A stretch of 52,444 bases of DNA from Cuspidothrix issatschenkoi CHARLIE-1 (GCF_002934005.1 NZ_PGEM01000033.1:1-52444), one strand, 5' to 3'. Positions 41,760-50,678 are shown, counted from the first letter of the stretch. Numbers and translations are program-made. The notes: generated from the sequence alone by a model not told the origin.

Positions 41760-42548
41760 TTAAGCCCCCATACCTGAATAGTGCTTTAAACCTATACGCC
41801 ATAATAGACGATTTGCACCTAAAAATATGAAAAACCAACCTAACATTGATAAAAATCCTCTGGTTAAATCTACTGGGAGTCCTACTAAAATACTAGCTGG
41901 AAAATTAATTATGTAGGGAAAAGGTGTTAACATAACTATGTTTCTTACAGGTTCGGGAAACATCTCTAATGGTGCAATTAAACCTGATAAAAATAGAAAA
42001 AATAATAACCATAAATTTTCTAAAGCTGCTGCTCTTTCTGTCCAAAATGCAAACATAGCTATGGTATATTGCATGATAAATCTTAAAGCAAAACCCATCA
42101 TTGCTGCTAATGTAAATAGTAATACATTCCCTATATCCGGCAACCATATTGCTTGGGGATAAAGAACAAAAAATAATATTGATACAATTAATACAAAAGG
42201 AATTCTAGCTAATCTTTCGCCAACATGGTTAGCAATATGATGCCATATAGGATCTATAGGCTGTAATAATTTTGGTGAAAGTTTACCTTCTATGACTTCT
42301 TTCTCAAAGTCATAAATTACCCAAACAATGGTAATTTGTCTAGCTATAAAAACAGCAAAAAAATATCGCGCAAAATCTATAGATTTAAAAGCAAATTTAC
42401 CACTGGCTGCGGCTTCTACCCAAATCCCCATCATGATAATTGGCAAAGATCCCGATAAAACCCAGAATAATAATTCCGATCTGTATTCTAGCATATAGGC
42501 ATAGTATACAGATAGTAATGTGGAGATTTTTTTTAAATGTTTTTTCAT
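41760..42548 (-). CDS. ABC-2 type transporter permease
   Basis: A 262-residue membrane protein with about six transmembrane segments, of the ABC-2 (DUF990-like) exporter permease family. Characteristic is the sequence YDFEKEVIEGKLSPKLLQPIDPIWHH between the second and third segments and the FLSGLIAPLEMFPEPVR region near the end. It starts five bases after the ATPase gene stops, so the two form an operon and a transporter. Such systems usually have two permeases; the second is not here, so this one may form a homodimer, or its partner is encoded elsewhere. The substrate is unknown. Confidence 0.88.
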   Translation of the reverse strand: MKKHLKKISTLLSVYYAYMLEYRSELLFWVLSGSLPIIMMGIWVEAAASGKFAFKSIDFARYFFAVFIARQITIVWVIYDFEKEVIEGKLSPKLLQPIDPIWHHIANHVGERLARIPFVLIVSILFFVLYPQAIWLPDIGNVLLFTLAAMMGFALRFIMQYTIAMFAFWTERAAALENLWLLFFLFLSGLIAPLEMFPEPVRNIVMLTPFPYIINFPASILVGLPVDLTRGFLSMLGWFFIFLGANRLLWRIGLKHYSGMGA

Positions 42549-42553
42549 AGTTA

Positions 42554-43537
42554 TTAATTGTTAAATCCTTTTTGAAAAACTCTGCCAATTACCTCTTCTA
42601 CTGGTGGTTCTTGAACTGTTAAATCTACTACGTCTAAGTTAGCTAAAATTTCCGAAACAGTCCTTGTCATTGCTTCTTGTTGAACAATAAATCTCACTGA
42701 TCTTCCTTCTAACATTTGCACATCACCATAGGATATCAGTTTTTCTAGTCCTAATGGTTGCGCTAACTCGATGTAAATTTCTCGATAGGGAGCAAAAGTT
42801 TCTAATAATCCATTTAACTTCCCATCATACATGAGTTGTCCTTGATGAATTAATAATACTCTTTCACATAAAGCGGTAATATCTGCCATGTAATGACTTG
42901 TTAATAATATGGTTGCTTGATATAGCTGATTATATTCCTTTAAAAAATCCCTTACTCCTACTTGAGCATTAACATCTAATCCTAAAGTTGGTTCATCGAG
43001 AAATAAGACTTGGGGACGGTGCAAAAGCGCGGCTAAAAGTTCTGCTTTCATCCGTTCACCTAATGATAATTTTCGCACGGGTTGGGTTAATTTACCTGCT
43101 AAAGATAGCATTTCTGTTAATTCTCCCACGCGACGCTGAAATTCTCTATCAGAAAGATTATAAACTGCGGCGTTAATTCTTAAAGAATCTAGGGCGGGTA
43201 AATCCCAAATTAATTGCTGTTTTTGTCCCATGACTAAAGTAATTTTTTGTAAAAATGCTTCTTGACGCTTAAAGGGAGTAAATCCAGCTACTTTGACTGT
43301 ACCACCAGAAGGATGTATTAAGCCTGTGAGCATTTTTAAAGTTGTGGTTTTACCTGCACCATTGGGTCCTAAAAAACCGACCATTTCCCCAGGTTCAATG
43401 GTAAAAGAAACATCTTGAACTGCGGTAATATTGCGATAAGTGCGGCGGAAAAAATGGGCAATTGTTCCTGCTAAACCAGGATCTTTAATGGCTACTGAAT
43501 AGGATTTACTGAGGTTTTCTGCAATAATAATTGACAT
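42554..43537 (-). CDS. ABC transporter ATP-binding protein
   Basis: A 327-residue ATPase that powers the adjacent permease. Walker A is GPNGAGKT (57-64), the signature motif LSLGER begins at 157, Walker B VLFLDE is at 177-182, and TSHY provides the H-loop. After the ATPase core, the extra about 90 residues form a typical regulatory extension seen in DUF990-associated ATPases. It is the first gene of a two-gene minus-strand operon. An export role is inferred from the permease class. Confidence 0.92.
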   Translation of the reverse strand: MSIIIAENLSKSYSVAIKDPGLAGTIAHFFRRTYRNITAVQDVSFTIEPGEMVGFLGPNGAGKTTTLKMLTGLIHPSGGTVKVAGFTPFKRQEAFLQKITLVMGQKQQLIWDLPALDSLRINAAVYNLSDREFQRRVGELTEMLSLAGKLTQPVRKLSLGERMKAELLAALLHRPQVLFLDEPTLGLDVNAQVGVRDFLKEYNQLYQATILLTSHYMADITALCERVLLIHQGQLMYDGKLNGLLETFAPYREIYIELAQPLGLEKLISYGDVQMLEGRSVRFIVQQEAMTRTVSEILANLDVVDLTVQEPPVEEVIGRVFQKGFNN

Positions 43538-43644
43538 AAAAAGTTTATTTCCTTCTAGCTGATAACTTTGATATTCTGTTCTTTACTTAGAATCGCACAG
43601 ATGGCGATTAGAAAGGATCTCTCCAGGAGAATCATTACTCCCAG

Positions 43645-43747
43645 TAAGCTGTTACGCAGCTAGATCCAATAATCCTAATGTTGTTATTTCTTGTAGTGCG
43701 GTCATCTTGCCCGCAAGAATTATACAAATTAAATTCACAACAGCTTA
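43645..43747 (-). repeat. 103-bp MITE-like element, TAAGCTGTT family (uninterrupted copy)
   Basis: Ends TAAGCTGTT and AACAGCTTA are perfect 9-base inverted repeats. The interior contains GTGCGGTCATCTTGCCCGC. The second copy at 50528-50678 is in the opposite orientation, nearly identical, and is interrupted by another element. Confidence 0.75.
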
Positions 43748-43900
43748 GCCATAAACTGGCCATCATCAACCCATTACTAGCCTCAACAGATATGATAAGT
43801 GTTCAACCGGAAATGATTTAAGACTTCTCATTAATGTACCATCACATTGCCAAAAATTTGTAACATGATCCCAACCTGTAGTAGGGATAAATTATTTTCA

Positions 43901-43989
43901 CTAAGTAGGTGAACCGGAAAATTTAAAGGTATGTGAAGAAAAGTAAAATCGCCCAAAACTCTCTTCGGTTTTAACGCCAACCTACTTAG
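43901..43989 (-). repeat. 89-bp MITE-like element, CTAAGTAGGT family
   Basis: It is bounded by 10-base perfect inverted repeats CTAAGTAGGT and ACCTACTTAG. It ends 13 bases before the UbiB-like gene's stop codon, so on the minus strand it lies just downstream of that gene. A longer inverted copy is at 49832-49964. Confidence 0.7.
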
Positions 43990-44002
43990 ATGTCTAATAT
44001 AG

Positions 44003-45631
44003 TTATCTTAAACGCCCTGAGCGTAAAATATTGATAACTAACCATAATCCTAATAAACTAGCAGCAGTAAATAAAATAATACTAATAAATGATAGCTGTG
44101 ATGTTTGTGCTTGACTAGAAATAATAGCAGCACCCATAATCAGTGAACCAACTAAAATACTAAATGAAAGACGGTTAGCGGCATCATCTAATGTGCGACG
44201 CATACCATCTAATCCATTTAATGATAAGTTCCACTGTAAGGTTTCTGAAGTGACCCGATCTAATAATAATTCAATTTGTCGGGGAGATTGTAAAGATAGA
44301 CTTTTAATATCTAGGGCTGTACGTAATAGGGATCTGACCGGACTATCTCCCAATAATTGACGACGAAATAAATCTGTAATTAACGGTTTAACTTCATCTA
44401 ATAAATTTACATTGGGATTAAAACTTCTGGCTACTCCTTCCAAATTTGCTAAGGTTTTAGCATATAAACCCATATTACTAGGTAATCTAATTTGATTATT
44501 TCTAGCAATTTGCAAAATTTCATAAATTACTTGACTAAAATTCATGTCTGTCAAACTAATATTATGATATTTTCGCAGCATACGATCATAATCATTTTCC
44601 AGTCTAGCTAAAATAATTGGTTGGGCAGAATCTGAAAGTTGCAAAGTTAATTGAGCGCATCTTTGGGCATCTAAATCAACAATTGCTAATAACATTTCTG
44701 TTAATATTTGTTGAGTGCGGGGATCAAGTCTACCCATCATCCCACAATCTAAAATGGCAATGCGACCATCTATTAAATAAAATAAATTACCAGGATGGGG
44801 ATCAGCATGAAAGAAACCATCAATATATACTTGTTGAAAAAAGGCGCGAAATAGTAAAGTAGTAATTTCTTCGCGCTTATCGTCATCACGGCTCAAGTCT
44901 GCGGCTAGTAAGGGTACACCATCTAACCATTCCATAACTAGCACTTTTTCTGTAGTTAAATGCCAGTAAATTTCTGCTACTACTATCTTTTGGGGATCAT
45001 ACCACCGACTTTGGGATAAATTGCGGCGTAATTGATCTGTAAAACCTGCTTCCCTTGTAAAATCTAATTCAGCTTCTAAAGCTTTGGTAAACTCCTGTGC
45101 AATTGATTTAATATCAGCAGTTTGTCCAAATTCTGTCAGGGCGACTAAATCTGCAATCCCTTGAATTAAAGTGATATCTTGGGCGATAGTTTCATCAATT
45201 CCTGGACGTTGTACCTTGATAGCTACTTCTTGACCATCTATCAAAGTAGCGCGATGGGTTTGGGCAATTGATCCCGCCGCTACAGGACTATGATTAATAG
45301 TAGTGAAAGTTTCTTCCAGTGGAGTTTTTAGCTGTTTACGAATCAGGATTTCTACCTCTAACCAGGAAACTGGGGGAACTTCATCTTGAAGAGTTGATAG
45401 TTCCTCAATATAAGCAGCACTGAGTAAATCAGGACGGGTAGAAAGCAGTTGACCAAGTTTGACATAGACAGGTCCCAAATCTACCAAAATATTTTTTAAC
45501 ACAGCCGGGGGAGGTAGCTGGGGTTGATCGGCTTTACCACCAGTCAACAGTGTTCTCATATAGTCCCAACCATTGCGGAGGACTACTTCGATAATCTCAC
45601 GTTGACGAGGAACTGTTTGGGTTAAGAACAT
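44003..45631 (-). CDS. ABC1 (AarF/UbiB) atypical kinase family protein
   Basis: A 542-residue member of the UbiB/ADCK family of atypical kinases or ATPases, linked elsewhere to quinone or lipid metabolism. The family marks are the KLGQLLSTRPDLL motif (KxGQ), the Ala-rich nucleotide loop VAAGSIAQTH, VAIKVQRPG with the Lys, HADPHPGNLF, and LDCGMMGRL with the metal Asp. Two hydrophobic segments at the C-terminus probably anchor it to a membrane. Cyanobacteria have several paralogues, and I cannot assign a specific role. The CTAAGTAGGT element directly follows its stop. Confidence 0.9.
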   Translation of the reverse strand: MFLTQTVPRQREIIEVVLRNGWDYMRTLLTGGKADQPQLPPPAVLKNILVDLGPVYVKLGQLLSTRPDLLSAAYIEELSTLQDEVPPVSWLEVEILIRKQLKTPLEETFTTINHSPVAAGSIAQTHRATLIDGQEVAIKVQRPGIDETIAQDITLIQGIADLVALTEFGQTADIKSIAQEFTKALEAELDFTREAGFTDQLRRNLSQSRWYDPQKIVVAEIYWHLTTEKVLVMEWLDGVPLLAADLSRDDDKREEITTLLFRAFFQQVYIDGFFHADPHPGNLFYLIDGRIAILDCGMMGRLDPRTQQILTEMLLAIVDLDAQRCAQLTLQLSDSAQPIILARLENDYDRMLRKYHNISLTDMNFSQVIYEILQIARNNQIRLPSNMGLYAKTLANLEGVARSFNPNVNLLDEVKPLITDLFRRQLLGDSPVRSLLRTALDIKSLSLQSPRQIELLLDRVTSETLQWNLSLNGLDGMRRTLDDAANRLSFSILVGSLIMGAAIISSQAQTSQLSFISIILFTAASLLGLWLVINILRSGRLR

Positions 45632-45875
45632 TTTTGGTGATGGTTGACTGTTGACTGTTAATTATTGACAGGAAAGAGTTAATTTTTCCCCCTGCGTCCC
45701 TGCTCCCCTGCTCCCACTGGGGAAATATTGTGTTTTTGTTCAGCAATAATAAAGATTGTTTGCGATCGCCAAAAAAAGAGGCTCAAATCTACTAATTGAC
45801 ATATACTGTCACAAAATACTATCAATAGTCTAATGAAAAACAGGACTTTGAGCCATCTACCAAGGGTTTTAACTT

Positions 45876-46940
45876 TTACAACAAGTCTGTAAATCGCCCA
45901 TCGTTTTGCAGGATTTTGAGGACCTGCTTAATTTCCTGGGTGCGGTCTTTTTTGACTACTAGGGTAACATTGCGATCGCGCACAATGACCACATCTTCTA
46001 ATCCAATAGTAACAATCACATCATCAGGACTGGGGGCATAAACAATTGCTCCTTGAGTATCCAATCCTACATGAGTAGCAAGTTCTACATTAGGATTATC
46101 ATCCTGCTTCAGTAACCGTTCAATAGCATTCCAATCGCCCAAATCATCCCACCCAAATGACACAGGCAAAACATAAGCTAGACTTGTTTTTTCCATCAAC
46201 GCATAATCTATACTTTTCTTAGGTAATTGGGGATAAATATCAGGGCCTTGTGCTTCTAAAGGTTCAATAATTTCTGGTGCATGGGTGTGTAATTCTGCCA
46301 AAACAACACCTGCTCGAAACACGAATATACCACTATTCCAGCTAAACCGTCCCGTTGCTAAAAAAGTTTCTGCCGTTTCTCGGTCAGGCTTTTCCGTAAA
46401 ACGGTTAACGTGATAGGCTGGCAAATCGTGAAAACTACCTATTTTTTCACCTTGCTCAATATAACCATAACCAGTTGATGGGAAATTAGGTTTTATCCCC
46501 AAGGTAACAATCGCGGCTTTATTAGTCGCTAATTCAGTAGCAGCAGCCAAGGTTTCTGCAAATATATCTGGGTCAGCAATCCAGTGATCAGCAGGGAAAA
46601 AACCAATAATAGCATCTTCCCCGTAACGCTTTTTAATTTCTAAACTTGTCCAAGCAACAGCCGCCGCCGTATCTCGTCCCTGTGATTCAATCAGTAAATT
46701 TGACTCAGGTAAATCGGGAAGTTGTTCTCTTACCCCTTGAGCAATGGCACTAGAAGTGATCACCCACAGGTTTTCCCAACCGGCGACAAGTGTTAATAAT
46801 CTGTCAGCAGTTGATTGTAGTAAGCTTCTTGAGCTACCATCAAGACTTAAAAACTGTTTGGGTCGGTCTAGTCGGCTCAAAGGCCAAAAACGTTCACCTT
46901 TACCACCTGCCAAAATCACAGGAAAAAATAAATTATTCAT
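45876..46940 (-). CDS. Mannose-1-phosphate guanylyltransferase (no isomerase domain)
   Basis: A 354-residue nucleotidyltransferase making GDP-mannose from mannose-1-P and GTP. The activation motif LAGGKGERFWPLSRLDRPKQF lies at the N-terminus, followed by FFPADHWI, GTGYGYIEQGE-like GYGYI, FTEKPDRETAE, NSGIFVFRA and SFGWDDLGDWNAIERLL. The isomerase cupin common at the C-terminus of this family is absent and is encoded alone at 9138-9557. I selected ATG at 46940. A TTG 11 codons earlier and a GTG four codons earlier are possible. The gene diverges from the LCP gene, which suggests a shared role in envelope polysaccharide. Confidence 0.92.
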   Translation of the reverse strand: MNNLFFPVILAGGKGERFWPLSRLDRPKQFLSLDGSSRSLLQSTADRLLTLVAGWENLWVITSSAIAQGVREQLPDLPESNLLIESQGRDTAAAVAWTSLEIKKRYGEDAIIGFFPADHWIADPDIFAETLAAATELATNKAAIVTLGIKPNFPSTGYGYIEQGEKIGSFHDLPAYHVNRFTEKPDRETAETFLATGRFSWNSGIFVFRAGVVLAELHTHAPEIIEPLEAQGPDIYPQLPKKSIDYALMEKTSLAYVLPVSFGWDDLGDWNAIERLLKQDDNPNVELATHVGLDTQGAIVYAPSPDDVIVTIGLEDVVIVRDRNVTLVVKKDRTQEIKQVLKILQNDGRFTDLL

Positions 46941-47366
46941 GTTCGCATACACACCTAATTCAAAACAATACAAGTGTACATTTATTTAATTTTAGATCGT
47001 CTTCATTGAAGCATTTTGGTAGAAAATATGTTGCAATCATTACATATTGAATCAAGCAATAGGAAATAGATTATAGCTTTACCAAAAAAATATCTCATTG
47101 GTGTTTCTTCAATCTAAAATTTCATAGTTAGTACAGCAGTTTCGAGGTAAATGAGGTACAGACTGAAGACCAAAACATAGTTTAGACCAGGCTGGGTTGT
47201 CAAATAGGAACTGTGTTTCACGTCCTGCCTCCGGTTGGTGAGCGTAGTCATTCGCAAAGCGTGGCGTTAGCCATACCACTGCCCTCTTCCTTCTGCTGTA
47301 TTATCTTCCAGTATTTGTAGCTTGTATTAACATACCTTTAAGGAGTGGTTGAGTGGGGAGAAAATT
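46941..47366. other. Divergent promoter region between the guanylyltransferase and LCP genes
   Basis: Contains the 169-base TACAGCAG element (47132-47300), inside which a copy of the CCGGTTGGTGAG...GGCGTTAGCC repeat is found. An AGGAG lies at 47341-47345. No further gene was seen. Confidence 0.55.
47132..47300. repeat. 169-bp MITE-like element, TACAGCAG family, with internal repeat
   Basis: Bounded by TACAGCAG and CTGCTGTA, perfect 8-base inverted repeats. The subterminal AAATGAGGTAC is shared with the element at 18468-18570. The segment 47223-47278 carries a different dispersed repeat found also at 8866-8884 and 9580-9596, suggesting nesting. Confidence 0.55.
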
Positions 47367-48872
47367 GTGATTAAACAAATTCAATGCTCAGAAAATCAGG
47401 TAACACCTCAACAAGCAGCAACCTCAGAACCGGGGGTGATACAACCACCAGTTCAACAGTCAGAACATCAAGCAACACTGCCAAAAGTTCCAGTAGCCAA
47501 TTCCCCAGTTAAACCAAAACCATCAGGCAAATCTTCCCTCAATGTGGTTGAATCCGTGGGTGCTATCCCTAACGAACTCTATGACCGTTTAGGCTTAACA
47601 GTTCCTCGCTGGTTATTATGGGTATTAACCGTTGTTTTAGGTATAATTTTATCTGGCTCGTTAGCATCTAGTTTGGCATTATGGACTCCTCTTTGGAGTA
47701 ACCTAGACCAAGCAAAAGACGACGAATTTGCTACTAATAGACAAGATCAAGCTAAAGTCCCCGGAGATTTATGGACTAGGCTTTCTCAGTATAAACTATC
47801 AAGACCCATGAATATTTTAATTATGGGTATTGAGCCAGTTCCCGGTACTGTAGAAGGTTCACCGGAAAGTTTTGCTGGTAACAGCGACACCATGATGTTG
47901 GTTAGATTAAATCCTAGTGATAAATCTATTCGTGTCCTCTCAATTCCCAGAGGGACAATGATCGCCATCCCAGAACAGGGATTAACTAAGGTATCTGAAG
48001 CTAATGCTAAGGGTGGACCAGTTCTAGCTGCACGAGTGGTTAGCCGCAGTCTAAGTAACGCCCCCATAGATCGTTATATCCGTATTTCTACTAGCGGATT
48101 TCGGCAATTAGTTGATCAGTTGGGTGGGGTGGATGTGTTTGTACCCGAAACCATGAATTATCAAGATCAGTATGGTGGCTTATCCATCAATTTAGCGCCT
48201 GGTTGGCAAAATCTCAACGGTGAACAAGCCGAACAGTTTTCGCGCTTTCAGGAACAAGGGATAGGAGATTTACCCAGGGTTCAACGACAACAAATACTCA
48301 TAACTTCTCTATTGCAACGTCTCAACAGTCCCACTGTTCTACCGAAGTTGCCCCAATTGACTCGCATTATGAGAAAGTATTTTGATACTAATCTCAAAAT
48401 GGAGGAAATTATGGCCTTGGCTAATTTTTCCGTTAATGTAGAACGGGATAATTTCCAAATGGCTATGTTACCTGGTACTTTTAGTAAATTCAGTCAAGAT
48501 CCCAATAGCTATTGGTTGAATATGACTGGCCAACAAAGCTTATTAAATGATTATGTTGGTGTAAATTTAGCTAGTCTTACATCAGATAATCGGCCAGTGT
48601 CTATTCGTAGAGTTGCTGTTCAAAATACGACTAATCAACCTCAGTTAACGGAAAAAGTAATTACCTATCTTAAGCGAAAAGGTTTTACTAATGTTTACCC
48701 CATTCCTGACTGGCCAGATACCCAACGTCAAACCCAGATTATTGTCCAAAATGGCAACCGACAACCGGGGATTGATTTGCGAGAGGTTTTAGGTTTAGGA
48801 GAAATTCAAGTTTCAGGCAATGGGGACTTAGAATCTGATCTCACTATTCGTATTGGTAAGGATTGGAAATAG
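47367..48872 (+). CDS. LytR-CpsA-Psr (LCP) family protein
   Basis: A membrane-anchored LCP protein of about 501 residues, the family that ligates glycopolymers from lipid carriers onto peptidoglycan. The cytoplasmic N-terminus (about 75 residues) is disordered and rich in Pro, Gln and Ser. A single transmembrane segment is at about 81-106. The LCP domain follows, with NILIMGIEP, GNSDTMMLVRLNP, RVLSIPRGTMIAIP and DLPRVQRQQ, whose Asp and Arg residues bind the lipid pyrophosphate. A LytR_C-like C-terminal domain ends the protein. I chose GTG at 47367 because GGGGAG is six bases upstream; a TTG at 47349 is an alternative adding six residues. The stop codon overlaps the first 85-bp repeat by two bases. 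Confidence 0.88.
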   Translation: MIKQIQCSENQVTPQQAATSEPGVIQPPVQQSEHQATLPKVPVANSPVKPKPSGKSSLNVVESVGAIPNELYDRLGLTVPRWLLWVLTVVLGIILSGSLASSLALWTPLWSNLDQAKDDEFATNRQDQAKVPGDLWTRLSQYKLSRPMNILIMGIEPVPGTVEGSPESFAGNSDTMMLVRLNPSDKSIRVLSIPRGTMIAIPEQGLTKVSEANAKGGPVLAARVVSRSLSNAPIDRYIRISTSGFRQLVDQLGGVDVFVPETMNYQDQYGGLSINLAPGWQNLNGEQAEQFSRFQEQGIGDLPRVQRQQILITSLLQRLNSPTVLPKLPQLTRIMRKYFDTNLKMEEIMALANFSVNVERDNFQMAMLPGTFSKFSQDPNSYWLNMTGQQSLLNDYVGVNLASLTSDNRPVSIRRVAVQNTTNQPQLTEKVITYLKRKGFTNVYPIPDWPDTQRQTQIIVQNGNRQPGIDLREVLGLGEIQVSGNGDLESDLTIRIGKDWK

Positions 48873-49210
48873 GTGAGGTGATAAGATCCCCGACTTCTTT
48901 AATTGATTGTATTCGCAAAGGATAAATCTATCTGAGAAGTCGGAAATCTGGAAACAGGTGAGGTGATAAGATCCCCGACTTCTTTAATTGATTGTATTCG
49001 CAAAGGATAAGTCTATCTGAGAAGTCGGGGATCTGGAAACAGGTGAGGTGATAAGATCCCCGACTTCTTTAATTGATTGTATTCGCAAAGGATAAATCTG
49101 TCTGAGAAGTCGGGGATCTGGAAACAGGTGAGGTGATAAGATCCCCGACTTCTTTAATTGATTGTATTCGCAAAGGATAAATCTATCTGAGAAGTCGGGG
49201 ATCTGGAAAC
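48871..49210. repeat. Tandem array of four 85-bp units, each with a REP-type palindrome
   Basis: Units at 48871-48955, 48956-49040, 49041-49125 and 49126-49210, with an exact period of 85. Each starts AGGTGAGGTGATA and contains the arms AGATCCCCGACTTCT and AGAAGTCGGGGATCT with a 36-base loop. Units differ by single changes: the right arm reads CGGAAATCT in unit 1, AAGTCT in unit 2 and AAATCTG in unit 3. It starts at the LCP stop codon and ends 25 bases before the pentapeptide gene. Confidence 0.95.
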
Positions 49211-49235
49211 AGATAGCCAACAATTAAACAAATTT

Positions 49236-49742
49236 ATGAACAAAATTTTTTTAAACCTTTTCAGTTTGATATTAATTGTGATCGGAGTAGGATTTTTAGT
49301 AATTATCAATCCTCAATCAGTTTTAGCTCAAGCTAATGGTATTAATTACAATAATGCTAGTTTAGAAAATCAGGATTTTTCCTATAATAATTTAGTTGGT
49401 GGAACTTTTGTAGCGGCGGAAATGCGCGGTACAAATTTTCAAGGTGCGAATTTGACTAATGCAATTTTGACTAAAGGGGTGTTATTAAAAGCCAACTTAG
49501 AATCTGCTAATTTAAGCGATGCTTTAGTTGATCGTGTCACCCTAGATGGTGCGAATCTAAAAAACGCTATTTTCACCGCAGCAACTTTAACCCGTAGTCG
49601 CTTTTATGATGCGGATATCACCGGGGCTGATTTTACAGACGCAATTATTGATCGTTATCAAGTATCGCTACTATGTAAAAGGGCTGATGGTGTTAACCCG
49701 GTAACAGGTATTTCTACACGGGATAGTTTGGGTTGTAGATAG
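49236..49742 (+). CDS. Exported pentapeptide-repeat protein, lumenal type
   Basis: A 168-residue protein with a signal peptide (about 1-32, ending VLAQA). A run of pentapeptide repeats follows (A-N/D-L-x-x pattern: [45 protein letters not shown]) that folds as a right-handed beta-helix. The C-terminal [11 protein letters not shown]...DSLGC, with two Cys, is characteristic of the thylakoid-lumen pentapeptide proteins of plants and cyanobacteria (TL15/TL17 type). The role is unknown; location in the lumen or periplasm is inferred. It is the first gene after the 85-bp array. Confidence 0.82.
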   Translation: MNKIFLNLFSLILIVIGVGFLVIINPQSVLAQANGINYNNASLENQDFSYNNLVGGTFVAAEMRGTNFQGANLTNAILTKGVLLKANLESANLSDALVDRVTLDGANLKNAIFTAATLTRSRFYDADITGADFTDAIIDRYQVSLLCKRADGVNPVTGISTRDSLGCR

Positions 49743-49831
49743 GATAGTTACAGCCATTTTCAGGTAAATAACCCCAACTTTAAACTTTTTTAAATCCTGG
49801 ACATCTTGATTAAGATTATATAAAATAGCAC

Positions 49832-49964
49832 ATAAGTAGGTTAGCGTTAAAATTTGTCGTTGGGGCAAGGGAACGGGGAACGGGGAACGGGGAACACCGA
49901 AGAGAGTTTTGGGCGATTTTACTTTTCTTCACATACCTTTAAATTTTTCGGTTCACCTACTTAG
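49832..49964 (+). repeat. CTAAGTAGGT-family MITE copy with an inserted GGGGAAC heptamer tract
   Basis: It is the inverted counterpart of 43901-43989, with ends ATAAGTAGGT and ACCTACTTAG. Compared with that copy it contains extra DNA of about 45 bases around 49853-49897. This includes three and a half tandem GGGGAAC heptamers (49869-49895). Confidence 0.7.
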
Positions 49965-49997
49965 TCTTATAAATTATCAGGAAAAAAATAGAAATAT

Positions 49998-50519
49998 ATG
50001 TCACGATTAACCCAAACCTTAATGTTGGCTTGTGTTACTGTTTTAACCAGTGTATTTACTAGCAATCAGTCTAGCTACGGCTATACTACAGGAACTAAAT
50101 TCTCCTGTGAGAGAAGGGGTGGTGAATATTTTACCGTCGTCCGTACTGAAGATAGTAAAAAATATCCAGTGATGAAATTTGCATCTACGGATTTTCCGCG
50201 ACCATACAATAAGATTAGAAATCGTTGTGAGGAAGTATCATCCAGATTTCAGCGTAGTTACGATAATGGGACATTGAAAAAAATTATTGTCGGTAGACTG
50301 AATAATCAACCTGTGGTTTGTGCTGTAAAAGATGTATTTGACACTTGCGATCGCAGCAACATATTATTTACTTTGATAGGCAAATCAAAAGGTCAAGATA
50401 TTGCCAAGAGACTATTTAATATTGTGGAGAAAGATAGTCGCAAAGTTTTGACTGCTAATGGTTCAGACAATATCATGATTGATTTTGACAGATATTTGGA
50501 GAGTTTACCCAGCGAGTAA
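49998..50519 (+). CDS. COP23-domain exported protein
   Basis: A 173-residue protein with a signal peptide (about 1-28, ending SSYG) and a single COP23-like domain, named for a circadian oscillating protein of Cyanothece. Four Cys at positions 37, 77, 108 and 117 suggest two disulfides, in the pattern FSCERRGG, NRCEEVSSRFQ, PVVCAVKD and DTCDRSNILFTL. The role of the family is not known. It lies in a block of exported-protein genes and is followed by 700 bases of repeats. Confidence 0.78.
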   Translation: MSRLTQTLMLACVTVLTSVFTSNQSSYGYTTGTKFSCERRGGEYFTVVRTEDSKKYPVMKFASTDFPRPYNKIRNRCEEVSSRFQRSYDNGTLKKIIVGRLNNQPVVCAVKDVFDTCDRSNILFTLIGKSKGQDIAKRLFNIVEKDSRKVLTANGSDNIMIDFDRYLESLPSE

Positions 50520-50527
50520 ATACTTCA

Positions 50528-50678
50528 TAAGCTGTTGTGCATTTAATTTGTATAATTCTAGGACTTACGCACGAGTTTGAGAGTTTTTTGCGTAAGTCCT
50601 AAATTTTTGTGGGCAAGATGCCCGCACTACAAGAAATAACAATATTAGGATTATTGGATCTAGCTGTGTAACAGCTTA
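50528..50678 (+). repeat. TAAGCTGTT-family MITE copy interrupted by another element
   Basis: It is the inverted counterpart of 43645-43747, with the same ends and about 90 percent similarity by eye. It is 48 bases longer, because an AGGACTTACGCA element sits inside. Confidence 0.78.
50560..50600. repeat. 41-bp AGGACTTACGCA-family element nested in another MITE
   Basis: AGGACTTACGCA (50560-50571) and its perfect complement TGCGTAAGTCCT (50589-50600) enclose 17 bases. It is absent from the sister copy at 43645-43747, so its insertion can be read directly. Confidence 0.8.

Larger units (their letters stand above)
43538..44002. other. Intergenic region made largely of two MITE-like elements
   Basis: Between the ABC operon start and the UbiB-like gene stop. 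It holds the 103-bp TAAGCTGTT element (43645-43747) and the 89-bp CTAAGTAGGT element (43901-43989). Both recur in inverted orientation near 49.8-50.7 kb. The start-side part should hold the ABC operon promoter. No gene was seen. Confidence 0.6.

Noticed and set aside
48871-49210. Possible CRISPR array
   Set aside because: The whole 85-base unit repeats, including the region that would be a spacer, and no cas genes are in the window.
48984-49223. 79-codon open frame on the minus strand within the 85-bp array
   Set aside because: It is a by-product of the tandem repeat: the 85-bp period read in frame gives a repeating peptide. No ribosome-binding site or family resemblance.
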